Shown here piece after piece: positions 19,827 to 30,873 of a DNA stretch of 49,433 bases. The position numbers and the translations under genes are program-made. Numbering within the stretch: position 1 is the first letter of the stretch; every line of letters begins with the position of its first letter. The stretch is taken from contig JAOUHG010000023.1 in NCBI GenBank assembly GCA_029865265.1, positions 1 to 49,433 on the forward strand, in the 5' to 3' direction. This DNA is from Candidatus Krumholzibacteriia bacterium (GTDB taxonomy: Bacteria; Krumholzibacteriota; Krumholzibacteriia; WVZY01; JAKEHA01). The notes under the pieces are model-generated. The model saw nothing but the letters and a program-made list of their open reading frames with translations. It did no database searches and was not told where the DNA came from.

Positions 19827-19893
19827 GTCATGGTTTCCCGCTTCGTCGAGACCCGCCGTTGCGCGCACCCCGTGGTATTTCCCGCCCGGGTCG

Positions 19894-19899
19894 GCTACA
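19894..19899 (+). promoter_or_regulatory. Candidate -10 element of fumC
   Basis: TACAAT in CGGCTACAATGG, nearly the same context as at 11010. It predicts a leader of about 48 bases for the fumC-tryptophan dioxygenase transcript. No clear -35. Confidence 0.45.
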
Positions 19900-19953
19900 A
19901 TGGCCGGGACGGCCGCAATCCGGCCACCTGCTGGCAATAAAGAGGAGACATCC

Positions 19954-21342
19954 ATGTCCAAGTATCGCATCGAGAAAGATTCCCTCGGGGAGATGCGCAT
20001 CCCCGAGACCGCCTACTACGGCGCCCAGACCGCACGCGCGGTGGAGAATTTTCCCATCAGCGGGATCACCTTCCCGCGCCATTTCATCCGCGCGCTCGGC
20101 ATCATCAAGCGCGCGTGTGCGCGCGCCAACGTGGAGCTGGGCGACCTGGATCCCAAGATCGGCGACGCCATCGCCGCGGCGGCCACCGAGGTTATCGAAG
20201 GCAAGCTCGACGCCGAGTTCCCGCTCGACATCTACCAGACCGGCAGCGGCACCTCGACCAACATGAACGCAAACGAGGTCATCGCCAACCGCGCCGCGGA
20301 GATCATGGGCAAGGAGCGTGGTCACAAGTCCATCCATCCCAACGATCACGTCAACATGAGCCAGTCCTCCAACGATGTGATCCCCACCGCGATCCACGTG
20401 GCGGCGGCGTACGCCATCACGCGCGAACTGGTTCCCGCGCTGGAACACCTGGGCCTGACCCTGGAGGCCAAGGCGGAGCAGTTCGATGACGTGGTGAAGT
20501 CCGGGCGCACGCACATGATGGACGCCACCCCGGTGCGGCTGGGCCAGGAATTCGAGGGCTACGAGCGCCAGGTGTCCAACGCGGTGGAGCGGGCGAGCCG
20601 CGCGCGCGACGCGTTGCTCGAGCTCGCGCTGGGCGGCACCGCGGTCGGCACCGGCATCAACCGGCGCAAGAACTTCCCGCAGACCGCCATCAAGTACATC
20701 AACGAGGACACGGGGCTGGGGTTCTTCGAGGCCATGGACCACTTCGAGGCACAGGGTGCCAAGGATGCGTGCGTCGAGGCCTCCGGCCACATGAAGACCA
20801 TGGCGGTGAGCCTCAGCAAGATCGCCAACGACATCCGCCTGCTGTCGTCGGGTCCGCGCACGGGCATCGCGGAAATCACCCTGCCCAGCATCCAGCCGGG
20901 AAGCTCCATCATGCCCGGCAAGATCAACCCGGTGATCTGCGAATCCGTCACCATGGTGAGCGCGCAGGTCATCGGGAACGACGCCGCCATCACGCTGGGC
21001 GGGATGGGCAGCTACCTCGAACTCAACGTCATGATGCCGCTGATCGCGTACAACCTGCTCGAGTCGGTGCGCCTGTTGAGCAACGTGAGCCGCGTGTTCG
21101 CGGACAAGTGCATCTCCGGTATCACCGCCAATGAGTCGCGGGCCCGCGAACTGGTTGAGCTCAATCTGTCGACCTGCACCGCGCTGGCGCCGAAGATCGG
21201 CTACGACAAGGCGGCGGCGCTGTCCAAGGAGGCCTTCAAGAGCGGCCGCACGGTGCGCGACGTGGCCCGTGAGCAGAAGGTGCTGCCCGACGAGGTGCTC
21301 AACGAGGTGCTCAACTTCCGGCGCATGACGGAGCCGGAATAG
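19954..21342 (+). CDS. fumC: Fumarate hydratase, class II
   Basis: 462 residues. Reversibly hydrates fumarate to malate in the TCA cycle; a homotetramer of the fumarase/aspartase superfamily. Signature GSSIMPGKINPV is present, with TGSGTSTNMNANEV, HPNDHVNMSQSSND, SGRTHMMDATPVRLGQEF and GGTAVGTGIN. The DATP and GTGIN blocks favour fumarase over aspartate ammonia-lyase, which usually has DAVP and SLNMN-type blocks. GAGGAG precedes the ATG at 19954. The tryptophan dioxygenase gene follows after three bases, so they share an mRNA. Confidence 0.9.
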   Translation: MSKYRIEKDSLGEMRIPETAYYGAQTARAVENFPISGITFPRHFIRALGIIKRACARANVELGDLDPKIGDAIAAAATEVIEGKLDAEFPLDIYQTGSGTSTNMNANEVIANRAAEIMGKERGHKSIHPNDHVNMSQSSNDVIPTAIHVAAAYAITRELVPALEHLGLTLEAKAEQFDDVVKSGRTHMMDATPVRLGQEFEGYERQVSNAVERASRARDALLELALGGTAVGTGINRRKNFPQTAIKYINEDTGLGFFEAMDHFEAQGAKDACVEASGHMKTMAVSLSKIANDIRLLSSGPRTGIAEITLPSIQPGSSIMPGKINPVICESVTMVSAQVIGNDAAITLGGMGSYLELNVMMPLIAYNLLESVRLLSNVSRVFADKCISGITANESRARELVELNLSTCTALAPKIGYDKAAALSKEAFKSGRTVRDVAREQKVLPDEVLNEVLNFRRMTEPE

Positions 21343-21345
21343 CGG

Positions 21346-22119
21346 ATGCCCACGTACTGGGACTACCTCAAGGTGGAGGAACTGCTGGCGCTCCAGCAGC
21401 CGACCGGTGACGAGCACGACGAGATGCTCTTCATCGTGATCCACCAGTCCTACGAGCTCTGGTTCAAGCAGATGCTCCACGAGCTGGATTACTTCTGCGC
21501 GCTGCTGGAGCGCGGCGATCTCCCGCGCGCCTTTCACACCATGAAGCGCATCTTGACGGTGCTCAAGATGCTGGTGGCCAAGATCGACATCCTGGAGACG
21601 ATGACGCCGCTCGAGTTCCTCGCTTTCCGCGAGCGTCTCGAGTCCGGCAGCGGGTTCCAGTCCGCGCAGTTCCGCGAGCTGGAGTTCATGCTGGGACACA
21701 AGCGCATGGGCATGGTGACGCACTACCCCGAGGGATACCCGGGGCGCGACCGGTTGCTGCGCCGCTACGAAGCGCCCACGCTGTGGGATGCGTTCGTGCG
21801 CTTCCTGGACCAGGCGGGCTACGCGGTGCCGGCGGCCACGCTCGACCGCAACGTCACCCAACCGATTGCGGCGTCCGCGGAAATGCAGACGTGCCTGATG
21901 GGCGTGTACCGCGGCGACGCCTCGCTGGCCAGCCTGTGCGAGCGCATGGTGGATCTGGACGAAGGCATTCAGGAGTGGCGCTACCGGCACGTGAAAATGG
22001 TGGAGCGCACCATCGGCACCAAGCGCGGCACCGGCGGCAGCGAAGGCGCGGACTACCTCAAGACCACGCTGATGCGCCCCTTGTTCCCGGACCTGTGGGA
22101 GATAAGAACATCGTTCTGA
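21346..22119 (+). CDS. kynA: Tryptophan 2,3-dioxygenase
   Basis: 257 residues. A haem enzyme that opens the indole ring of L-tryptophan to N-formylkynurenine, the first step of the kynurenine pathway. Family blocks: YLKVEELLALQQ, DEMLFIVIHQSYELWFKQ with the active-site His, FRERLESGSGFQSAQFRELE, and WRYRHVKMVERTIGTKRGTG with the haem-binding His; SEGADYL follows. The N-terminus is a little shorter than in many homologues but all motifs are intact. It begins three bases after fumC and is followed by kynureninase. Confidence 0.95.
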   Translation: MPTYWDYLKVEELLALQQPTGDEHDEMLFIVIHQSYELWFKQMLHELDYFCALLERGDLPRAFHTMKRILTVLKMLVAKIDILETMTPLEFLAFRERLESGSGFQSAQFRELEFMLGHKRMGMVTHYPEGYPGRDRLLRRYEAPTLWDAFVRFLDQAGYAVPAATLDRNVTQPIAASAEMQTCLMGVYRGDASLASLCERMVDLDEGIQEWRYRHVKMVERTIGTKRGTGGSEGADYLKTTLMRPLFPDLWEIRTSF

Positions 22120-22213
22120 TTCTGGGGCTGCGTACGTGATGCCGGTCCGACGCGATTTCCGCAGCGCGATTCCAAATGTTGCGCGCGAGGACCATGAGCG
22201 GAGGAGCGGCATC

Positions 22214-22231
22214 ATGTACGCCAAGCAATGA
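22214..22231 (+). promoter_or_regulatory. Five-residue minigene overlapping the kynureninase start
   Basis: ATG TAC GCC AAG CAA TGA encodes MYAKQ. It has a strong GGAGGAG (22200-22206) at the ideal distance of seven bases, and its TGA overlaps the kynureninase ATG (ATGA). The kynureninase ATG itself is 21 bases from that site, too far for direct initiation, and no other in-frame start exists. Translation may be coupled through the minigene. Confidence 0.3.
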
Positions 22232-23418
22232 AACCTGACGATCTCTACAAGTCCCCCAACGCGCTCGCGAAGGAGTACGCGCACTTCCGCGTGGGTGAAC
22301 GGCTGTTGCTGTCCGGCCACTCGCACCAGGCGTGGCCCGATGTTGCCTTCGAGGGGCAGAAGCGCGCCTTCCTCGACGCCGCCGAGTACGTGGACGACAA
22401 GTGGGAGCGCGCGTTCGGCGTGGCGGGGACCGTGCGCCGCGGCTGGGCGCGCCTGCTCGACGACGAACCCGAGCGCGTCGCGCTGGGCAACAACACCCAC
22501 GAACTCGTGGTGCGCTGGCTATCCGCGCTGCCCCTCGGCAAGCGCCCGCGGCTGGTCACCACCGACGGTGAGTTCCACTCCATCCGCCGCCTCGTGGACC
22601 GCCTGGCGGAGGAGGGCATCGAGGTGCGCAAGGTGCCGGCGTCGCCGGTGGCCGATCTGGCGGAGCGCCTGGCGCGCGAGGTGGACGACCGTACCGCCGC
22701 GGCGATGGTGTCGTCGGTGCTGTTCCGCACCGCGGAAATCGTCCCCAACCTGCGCGCGGTGGCCGCGGCCTGCGCGAAACACGGCGCCGAGCTTCTCGTC
22801 GATGCCTACCACCACTTGAACATCGTGCCGTTTTCCGTCTCGGGTATGGGGCTGGAGCGCGCCTACATAACCGGCGGTGGCTACAAGTACTGCCAGCTGG
22901 GGGAGGGGAACAGTTTTCTCCGCTTTCCGGCGCGCTGCGCGCTGCGTCCCGTGGCGACGGGCTGGTTCAGCGAGTTCGCCACCAAGGAGGCGCCCATTCC
23001 CAATCGCGTGGCCTACGGCGAGGGGCCCGCACGCTTCGCCGGCGCCACCTACGATCCCACCAGCCACTACCGTGCCGCGGAGGTGTTCGGGTTCTTCGAG
23101 AAGCGCGGGCTGACCCCCGCGCTGCTTCGCGAAGTGAGCCAGCACCAGGTGGGGCTGCTCGTGCAACGTTTCGACGCGCTCGGGCTCGATCCCGCCCTCA
23201 TCTCCCGCGACCCGGCCCGCCAACTCGCTAACATTGCCGGCTTCCTGGTGCTGCGCTCCTCGCGCGCGGGGGACATCTGCCGCGCCCTGCGCGAGCGCGG
23301 CGTCTTCACCGACTATCGCGGCGACGTGCTGCGCATGGGCCCGGCGCCCTACCTGTGCGACGATCAGATCGTGCGCGCGGTCGGCATCCTGGGCGACGTG
23401 TGCCGGGACGTCCGCTGA
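22228..23418 (+). CDS. kynU: Kynureninase
   Basis: 396 residues, PLP-dependent fold-type I (aminotransferase class V-like). Cleaves L-kynurenine to anthranilate and alanine. Seen: N-terminal LLLSGHSHQAWPD, the EFHSIRRLVDRL region, the PLP aspartate in LLVDAYHHLNIVPF, and the Schiff-base lysine in GGGYKYCQLGEGNSFLRFP, which parallels the YKY of kynureninases. Placement after tryptophan dioxygenase supports the call; another class V enzyme is the alternative. Kynurenine formamidase, needed in between, is not in the window. A strong terminator follows. Confidence 0.88.
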   Translation: MKPDDLYKSPNALAKEYAHFRVGERLLLSGHSHQAWPDVAFEGQKRAFLDAAEYVDDKWERAFGVAGTVRRGWARLLDDEPERVALGNNTHELVVRWLSALPLGKRPRLVTTDGEFHSIRRLVDRLAEEGIEVRKVPASPVADLAERLAREVDDRTAAAMVSSVLFRTAEIVPNLRAVAAACAKHGAELLVDAYHHLNIVPFSVSGMGLERAYITGGGYKYCQLGEGNSFLRFPARCALRPVATGWFSEFATKEAPIPNRVAYGEGPARFAGATYDPTSHYRAAEVFGFFEKRGLTPALLREVSQHQVGLLVQRFDALGLDPALISRDPARQLANIAGFLVLRSSRAGDICRALRERGVFTDYRGDVLRMGPAPYLCDDQIVRAVGILGDVCRDVR

Positions 23419-23424
23419 CGCAAA

Positions 23425-23452
23425 AAGCGCCCCCCGTTTCCGGGGGGCGCTT
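23425..23452. terminator. Bidirectional terminator between kynU and the CPxC protein gene
   Basis: Twelve-base-pair perfect stem (AAGCGCCCCCCG / CGGGGGGCGCTT) with a TTTC loop. TTCTTTC follows on the plus strand and a TTTTT run on the minus strand, so it fits intrinsic termination of both convergent genes. Confidence 0.85.
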
Positions 23453-23479
23453 CTTTCAACACTCGCTCGACGCAGGCGG

Positions 23480-24025
23480 CTACATCTTGGCCTTCTGCGG
23501 CTCCTTGCTCATCTCCGCGCCCGCCTGCGACATCTTCTCGCCGAAGGCCTTCGACGAAGCGGCGTAGTTGTGCAGCGCCTTGATGCCGTCCGGGGTGTTG
23601 GACGAGCCAACGACGATGAAGCCGTTGTCCGTCTGGAACTCCTCCACCGAAACGTCGGAGCGCCCCCGGAACGTCATCTGGCCGGTGCAGAGCGGGCAGA
23701 GGCTGGCCTTCTGCTCCTTGGTCATGCCGGGAATGCCCTCGGCGCGCTTCTGGCACTCGGCCTCACACTTGTTGAAGGCCGGAATCATGGCCGCGTCCGC
23801 GGTATACAGGGTCTCAATGTAGCCGGTCTTGGTGGCGAACACGCTGTGGTGAAGCGTGGGGCCCAGGGCCGGGTCGCTCATCCACACCGAGCAAACCGGG
23901 CAGTTCATCATGGCGCCCATCGCCTGCTGCGGCGTCATGTCTTCCATACTGGAATTGGACGCCGTGCCGGCAAAGGCCGCGGTCGCGACCATGAGGGCCG
24001 CGACTGTACACAGAATGCGTTTCAT
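23480..24025 (-). CDS. Exported small protein with two CPxC motifs, unknown function
   Basis: 181 residues. Signal peptide MKRILCTVAALMVATAAFAG, then a mature domain with MNCPVCSVW, a Cys-rich FNKCEAECQKRAEG and SLCPLCTGQM, thus two CPxC pairs and a CxxxC between them. CPxC pairs bind metals or run thiol-disulfide exchange, but there is no thioredoxin fold pattern around them. Weak likeness to NosL/CopZ-style periplasmic metal chaperones; I do not recognise the family. ATG at 24025 is preceded by AAGGAGG. It diverges from sdhCAB, so a role in cofactor supply to that complex is possible but unproven. Confidence 0.72.
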   Translation of the reverse strand: MKRILCTVAALMVATAAFAGTASNSSMEDMTPQQAMGAMMNCPVCSVWMSDPALGPTLHHSVFATKTGYIETLYTADAAMIPAFNKCEAECQKRAEGIPGMTKEQKASLCPLCTGQMTFRGRSDVSVEEFQTDNGFIVVGSSNTPDGIKALHNYAASSKAFGEKMSQAGAEMSKEPQKAKM

Positions 24026-24329
24026 ATTACGGATGCCTCCTTGCAACTCTCTTCGAGTTCGGGTTTGGGAACCGGCCACGCGGGCCGGGAAAAATCACAC
24101 ATGTCTGTCGCCTTATGCGGAGGGCGGCCAGAAAGCAGATGGCGGAATTGTGCGCCTCCGCGGCGCGCGGGTCAAGACCCGACCGGGGCGGTGGGCCCCG
24201 GGGTACGCGCCGGTAGCGGCCGGGCGAGAATGTCCTTGTCGGCAAACGACCTCTGTGGGAAACTCCGATTCGGACGATCGCCTCCGAAGCCGCATCGTCC
24301 CACACCAACAAGCACCCAGAACTGCATTC
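24026..24329. other. 304-base divergent region between the CPxC gene and sdhC
   Basis: Holds both promoters. On the plus strand TTGTCG (24236-24241) and GAAACT 17 bases later could be -35/-10, and GGGCGAGAATG (24222-24232) resembles the -10 context at other genes. A small stem CCGGCC/GGCCGG lies near 24075-24095. I see no gene in it, though a plus-strand frame stays open through most of it. Confidence 0.4.
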
Positions 24330-25025
24330 ATGAGCGCTTTCAAGTTCTACGAGTCCACCGTCGGTAGAAAGTTCGTCACCGGTCTTGCCGGTATCCTGCT
24401 GGTGGGTTTTCTCTTCGTCCACCTCGGCGGCAACCTGACCATGCTGGTCAGCGGCGGGCTGTTCAACAACTATACCCACCACCTGGAATCGCTGGGCGTT
24501 CTCCTTTATATCGTGGAGATCGTGCTGCTCGGCATCTTCGTGGCGCACATCGTGACCGCGTTGAATGTGCAGCTGGAAAAGCGCCGCGCGCGGCCGAAGG
24601 GTTACGCGGTCAACGCTTCCAAGGGCGCGCCCAGCCGGCAGACGCTCGCATCGCGCTCCATGATCGTCACCGGTCTGGTGCTGCTGGTGTTCGTGCCGGT
24701 GCACGTGTGGATGTTCAAGTTCAACCAGGGGCAGCCGTCGCCCACCATGATGCACAACGGCAAGGAGATTCGCGACCTGTACGGCATCGTCGTCACCGCC
24801 TTCAAGCAGCCGCTGATCGCGTGGGGGTATGCTGCGGTGATGTTCCTGCTGGGATTCCATCTGCGGCACGGTTTCTGGAGCGCCTTCCAGTCCATGGGCG
24901 CGCTCAACCGGCGCCTGCTGCCGGCGGCCTATGCGCTGGGGCTGCTGGTGGCGTTGCTGCTGGCGAGTGGCTTCATCCTGCTGCCGCTGTGGATTCACTA
25001 CGTAACGCCGGCCCCGGGATTGTGA
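24330..25025 (+). CDS. sdhC: Succinate dehydrogenase cytochrome b558 subunit
   Basis: 231-residue membrane anchor of complex II, of the fused b558 type (B-type, one polypeptide with five helices and two haem b). Helices at about 18-36, 62-80, 108-130, 160-180 and 200-225. Conserved His candidates are in [34 protein letters not shown] and [14 protein letters not shown], several of which ligate haem. The start ATG at 24330 gives the expected [15 protein letters not shown]; the frame is open far upstream but not coding-like. The flavoprotein gene follows after ten bases. Confidence 0.93.
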   Translation: MSAFKFYESTVGRKFVTGLAGILLVGFLFVHLGGNLTMLVSGGLFNNYTHHLESLGVLLYIVEIVLLGIFVAHIVTALNVQLEKRRARPKGYAVNASKGAPSRQTLASRSMIVTGLVLLVFVPVHVWMFKFNQGQPSPTMMHNGKEIRDLYGIVVTAFKQPLIAWGYAAVMFLLGFHLRHGFWSAFQSMGALNRRLLPAAYALGLLVALLLASGFILLPLWIHYVTPAPGL

Positions 25026-25035
25026 GGCGGACACC

Positions 25036-26961
<1,926 letters not shown>

Positions 26962-26971
26962 GGCGGCGCGA

Positions 26972-27739
26972 ATGAACTTCAAGCTCAAGATCTGGCGGCA
27001 GACGAGCGCGAAAGCGCCGGGCGGCTTCAAGCAGTACAGTGTCGAGGACATCATCCCCGAGATGTCGTTCCTCGAGATGCTGGACCACCTGAACGAACAG
27101 CTGGTGAAGTTGCGCGAGGAGCCGGTGGCCTTCGACAGCGATTGCCGCGAGGGCATCTGCGGCACCTGCGGCCTGGTGATCAACGGGCTTGCCCACGGCT
27201 CACGCCCGGGGTGCACCACCTGCGAGCTGCGCATGCGCCACTTCAAGGACGGGGCCACCATCACCGTGGAGCCGTTCCGCGCGCGCGCGTTTCCGGTCAT
27301 CAAGGATCTGGTGGTGGACCGCGGCGCTTTCGACCGCATCATGCAGCGCGGCGGCTACATCACCACCAACGCCGGGTCGGCGCCGGATGCCAACGCCATC
27401 CTCATCCCCAAGGATGCCCAGGAGGCGTCCATGGACTCGGCCGCGTGCATCGGCTGCGGCGCGTGCGTGGCGGCCTGTCCCAACGCGTCCGCGTCGCTGT
27501 TCGTGAGCGCCAAGATCACGCACCTCGCCCTGCTGCCCCAGGGGCAGCTGGAGCGCGAGCAGCGCGCGCTGAGCATGATCCGCCAGATGGACGCGGAGGG
27601 CTTTGGCAACTGCTCCAACCACGGCGAGTGCGAGGCGGTGTGCCCCAAGAGCATTTCGATTTTGAACATCGCGCGCATGCGGCGCGAGTTCTTTGGCGCG
27701 GCGTGCAGCGGGCCGTCCTCGCCCGGCGACGGAGAGTAG
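26972..27739 (+). CDS. sdhB: Succinate dehydrogenase iron-sulfur subunit
   Basis: 255 residues. Carries electrons from FAD to the membrane anchor. The N-terminal ferredoxin domain binds [2Fe-2S] with [10 protein letters not shown] (C58, C63, C66) and a further Cys near 81; the C-terminal domain has [12 protein letters not shown] and [15 protein letters not shown] for the [4Fe-4S] and [3Fe-4S] clusters. The loop before the fourth cluster-1 Cys (LAHGSRPGC) is longer than in E. coli, as in B-type enzymes. Start eleven bases after sdhA. Confidence 0.95.
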   Translation: MNFKLKIWRQTSAKAPGGFKQYSVEDIIPEMSFLEMLDHLNEQLVKLREEPVAFDSDCREGICGTCGLVINGLAHGSRPGCTTCELRMRHFKDGATITVEPFRARAFPVIKDLVVDRGAFDRIMQRGGYITTNAGSAPDANAILIPKDAQEASMDSAACIGCGACVAACPNASASLFVSAKITHLALLPQGQLEREQRALSMIRQMDAEGFGNCSNHGECEAVCPKSISILNIARMRREFFGAACSGPSSPGDGE

Positions 27740-27765
27740 CCGCCGGGGCATAAGCGGACGGGCGT

Positions 27766-28503
<738 letters not shown>

Positions 28504-28507
28504 AACC

Positions 28508-30868
28508 ATGAGCATGCTGCACCGGAAACTTCGCCGCGACCTCTGGTACTACCGGGGCCAGATCCTCGCGGTGGTGCTGGTGATGGTGGCGGGAATCGCG
28601 CTCTTCGTGTCGCTGCGCAGCATGAACGGCTACCTGCGCACGTCCCTGGAGGACTACTACCGCAGCGAACGGTTTGGCGACGTGTTCGCGTCGCTGCGGC
28701 GCGCCCCCCTCTCGGTGGCCGGCGACATCGCCGCCATTCCCGGCGTGGCCGCCGTGGAGGCGCGCGTGGTGGCGGACGTGATCCTGGATGTTGCCGGCGC
28801 GGAAGAGGTGGTGACGGGGCGGCTGGTCTCGCTCCCGGATACGGGGCCGCCGGCCCTGAACCGGGTGGTGCTGGATCGCGGCCGTCTGCCCGTGCACCGC
28901 GGCGAGGTGGTGGTGAGCGCGGCGTTCGCGCGCGCCCATCACCTGGTGCTGGATAAACGCGTGGGCGCGGTGCTCAACGGGCGGCTGCAGCAGCTGACCA
29001 TCGTCGGCATCGGCTACTCGCCGGAGTTCGTGTATGAGATCCGCGGCGGCATGGAGTTCTTCCCGGACAACCGGCGCTTTGGCATCCTGTGGATCGGGCG
29101 CCGCGAACTCGCCGGCGCCTTCGATCTGGACGGCGCGTTCAACGACGTGGTCGTGCGCCTGGAACGCGGGGCCGGCGAGCGTGCCGTCATCGACGCCATC
29201 GACGACCGCCTCGAACGATACGGCGGGCTCGGCGCGTACGGGCGCGAGGATCATCTGTCGCACCGCTTCGTGTCCGATGAGATCCAGGAGACGCGTGTCA
29301 CCAGCATCTTCATCCCCTCCATATTCCTGGGGATCACCGCGTTTCTCCTCCACATCGTGCTGTCGCGGCTGGTGGGCGTGGAGCGCGAGCAGATTGCGGT
29401 GCTGCGCGCCTTCGGTTTTCCGGCGCGGCGCATCGTTGTGCACTACCTGGCGTTCGCGGCGGTGCCGATGACGCTGGGCGCGGTTGCGGGCGGGGGGCTG
29501 GGGTTATGGCTGGCATCGGCCCTGGCCGAGATGTACACGCGCTTCTTCCAGTTTCCACACGCGGTGTACCGGCCGGACCCGGTGGTATTCGCCATGGCGT
29601 TCGGCGTGAGCGCGGCGGCGGTGCTGGCGGGCAGCGTCAGCGCGGTGCGCGCGGTGTTGCGGCTGCCGCCGGCCGAGGCCATGCGGCCCCAGGCGCCGCC
29701 CGTGTACCGCCGGGGCGTCGTCGACTGGCTCGGTATCGGGCGGCACGTGGGGCCGGAGGCGCGCATGGTGGTGCGGGGCCTGGAGCGCCGGCCGGTGAAG
29801 ACGCTGCTCTCGGCGCTGGGCATCGCCTTTGCACTCGCCATGGTGACGACGGGACGCTACAGCTACGATTCCATCGACCGCCTCAAGGACATCCAGTTTC
29901 ACCGCGCGGACCGCTCGGACGTGTCGGTGCTGTTCAACGAGCCGCGCACGCCTGCGGTGCGCTTCGAGCTGGACCGGCTGCCGGGGGTGACGCGCAGCGA
30001 GCTGTATCGCGTGGCGCCGGTGCGGCTGCGCAACGGTTCCCGTGTGCACACCACCGCCATCTTCGGGCTCGAGGCGGGTTCGCGGCTCAGGCGCCCGGTC
30101 GACGCCGCCGGACTCTCCTTCGACGTGCCCGCGGACGGCCTCATGCTCACCGCCGCGCTGGCCGACATGCTCGGTGCGCGCACCGGCGACGAGGTCGAGG
30201 TGCACTTCATGGAAGGGGAGCGCCGCACCACGGTGGCGCCGCTGGTGGCCACGGTGGATGAAATGGTGGGATCGGTTGCGTACATGCAGCTCGACGCCCT
30301 GCACCGGCTGGCGCGCGGACCGGTGCAGGTGAACGGCGCGTTCATGCGCGTGGACGCCGACCGCCGCGCGGACACCCGCCGCATCCTGGCCGGGCGGCCC
30401 GGGGTGGGCGGCGTCACCGAACGCCGCGCCATGCTGGCGAGTTTCGAGAAGACGGTGGAGGAGAGTTTCGTGATCTCCCTGGTGACGCTGCTGGTCTTCT
30501 CCGTGCTGATCGCGGTGGGGATCGTATACAACAGCGGCCGCATCGCTCTCTCCGAGCGCGCGCGCGAGCTGGCCAGCCTGCGCGTGCTGGGTTTCACGCG
30601 CCGCGAAGTGGTGCGCATGTTCCTCGGTGAGCAGGCATTCCTGGTGGGGGTGTCGCTTCCCTTCGGGATGGTCATCGCGTACGGGTTCTGCTGGCTCATC
30701 TCGGCGCGCGCGCAGTCGGAGCTGTTCCGCCTTCCGCTGGTGGTGGAAACGAAGAGTTACCTGGCGGGCATCGTGGTGGTGCTGGTGGCCGCCGCGCTGA
30801 CCGCGCTGGCGCTGCGCCGCCGCGTGGAACGGCTGAACCTGGTGGAAGTACTCAAGGCAAGGGAGTGA
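28508..30868 (+). CDS. ABC transporter permease with FtsX domains
   Basis: 786 residues. N-terminal transmembrane helix (about 18-36), a periplasmic domain, a first FtsX-type helix block (about 263-410, with EREQIAVLRAFGFPARRI), a fourth-to-fifth helix linker (LLSALGIAFALAMVTT), a second periplasmic domain, and a C-terminal FtsX block (about 655-786, with ARELASLRVLGFTRREVVRM). Such permeases move lipids, lipoproteins or drugs from the membrane rather than import solutes. ATG at 28508, with another ATG at 28514. The HlyD-type adaptor gene overlaps or abuts its stop. Confidence 0.92.
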   Translation: MSMLHRKLRRDLWYYRGQILAVVLVMVAGIALFVSLRSMNGYLRTSLEDYYRSERFGDVFASLRRAPLSVAGDIAAIPGVAAVEARVVADVILDVAGAEEVVTGRLVSLPDTGPPALNRVVLDRGRLPVHRGEVVVSAAFARAHHLVLDKRVGAVLNGRLQQLTIVGIGYSPEFVYEIRGGMEFFPDNRRFGILWIGRRELAGAFDLDGAFNDVVVRLERGAGERAVIDAIDDRLERYGGLGAYGREDHLSHRFVSDEIQETRVTSIFIPSIFLGITAFLLHIVLSRLVGVEREQIAVLRAFGFPARRIVVHYLAFAAVPMTLGAVAGGGLGLWLASALAEMYTRFFQFPHAVYRPDPVVFAMAFGVSAAAVLAGSVSAVRAVLRLPPAEAMRPQAPPVYRRGVVDWLGIGRHVGPEARMVVRGLERRPVKTLLSALGIAFALAMVTTGRYSYDSIDRLKDIQFHRADRSDVSVLFNEPRTPAVRFELDRLPGVTRSELYRVAPVRLRNGSRVHTTAIFGLEAGSRLRRPVDAAGLSFDVPADGLMLTAALADMLGARTGDEVEVHFMEGERRTTVAPLVATVDEMVGSVAYMQLDALHRLARGPVQVNGAFMRVDADRRADTRRILAGRPGVGGVTERRAMLASFEKTVEESFVISLVTLLVFSVLIAVGIVYNSGRIALSERARELASLRVLGFTRREVVRMFLGEQAFLVGVSLPFGMVIAYGFCWLISARAQSELFRLPLVVETKSYLAGIVVVLVAAALTALALRRRVERLNLVEVLKARE

Positions 30869-30873
30869 GAAGA

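Noticed and set aside
19954-21342. Aspartate ammonia-lyase instead of fumarase
   Set aside because: The shared GSSIMPGKINPV motif cannot decide, but the DATP, GTSTNMNANEV and GTGIN blocks are fumarase-like and the neighbours are central metabolism genes.
19828-22500. Minus-strand frame of almost 900 codons opposite fumC, tryptophan dioxygenase and kynureninase
   Set aside because: The His- and Arg-rich translation has no domain and the opposite strand carries full, conserved enzymes.
24060-24100. CCGGCC/GGCCGG hairpin upstream of the CPxC gene as a riboswitch
   Set aside because: Only a six-base stem in GC-rich DNA; no conserved aptamer sequence is visible.
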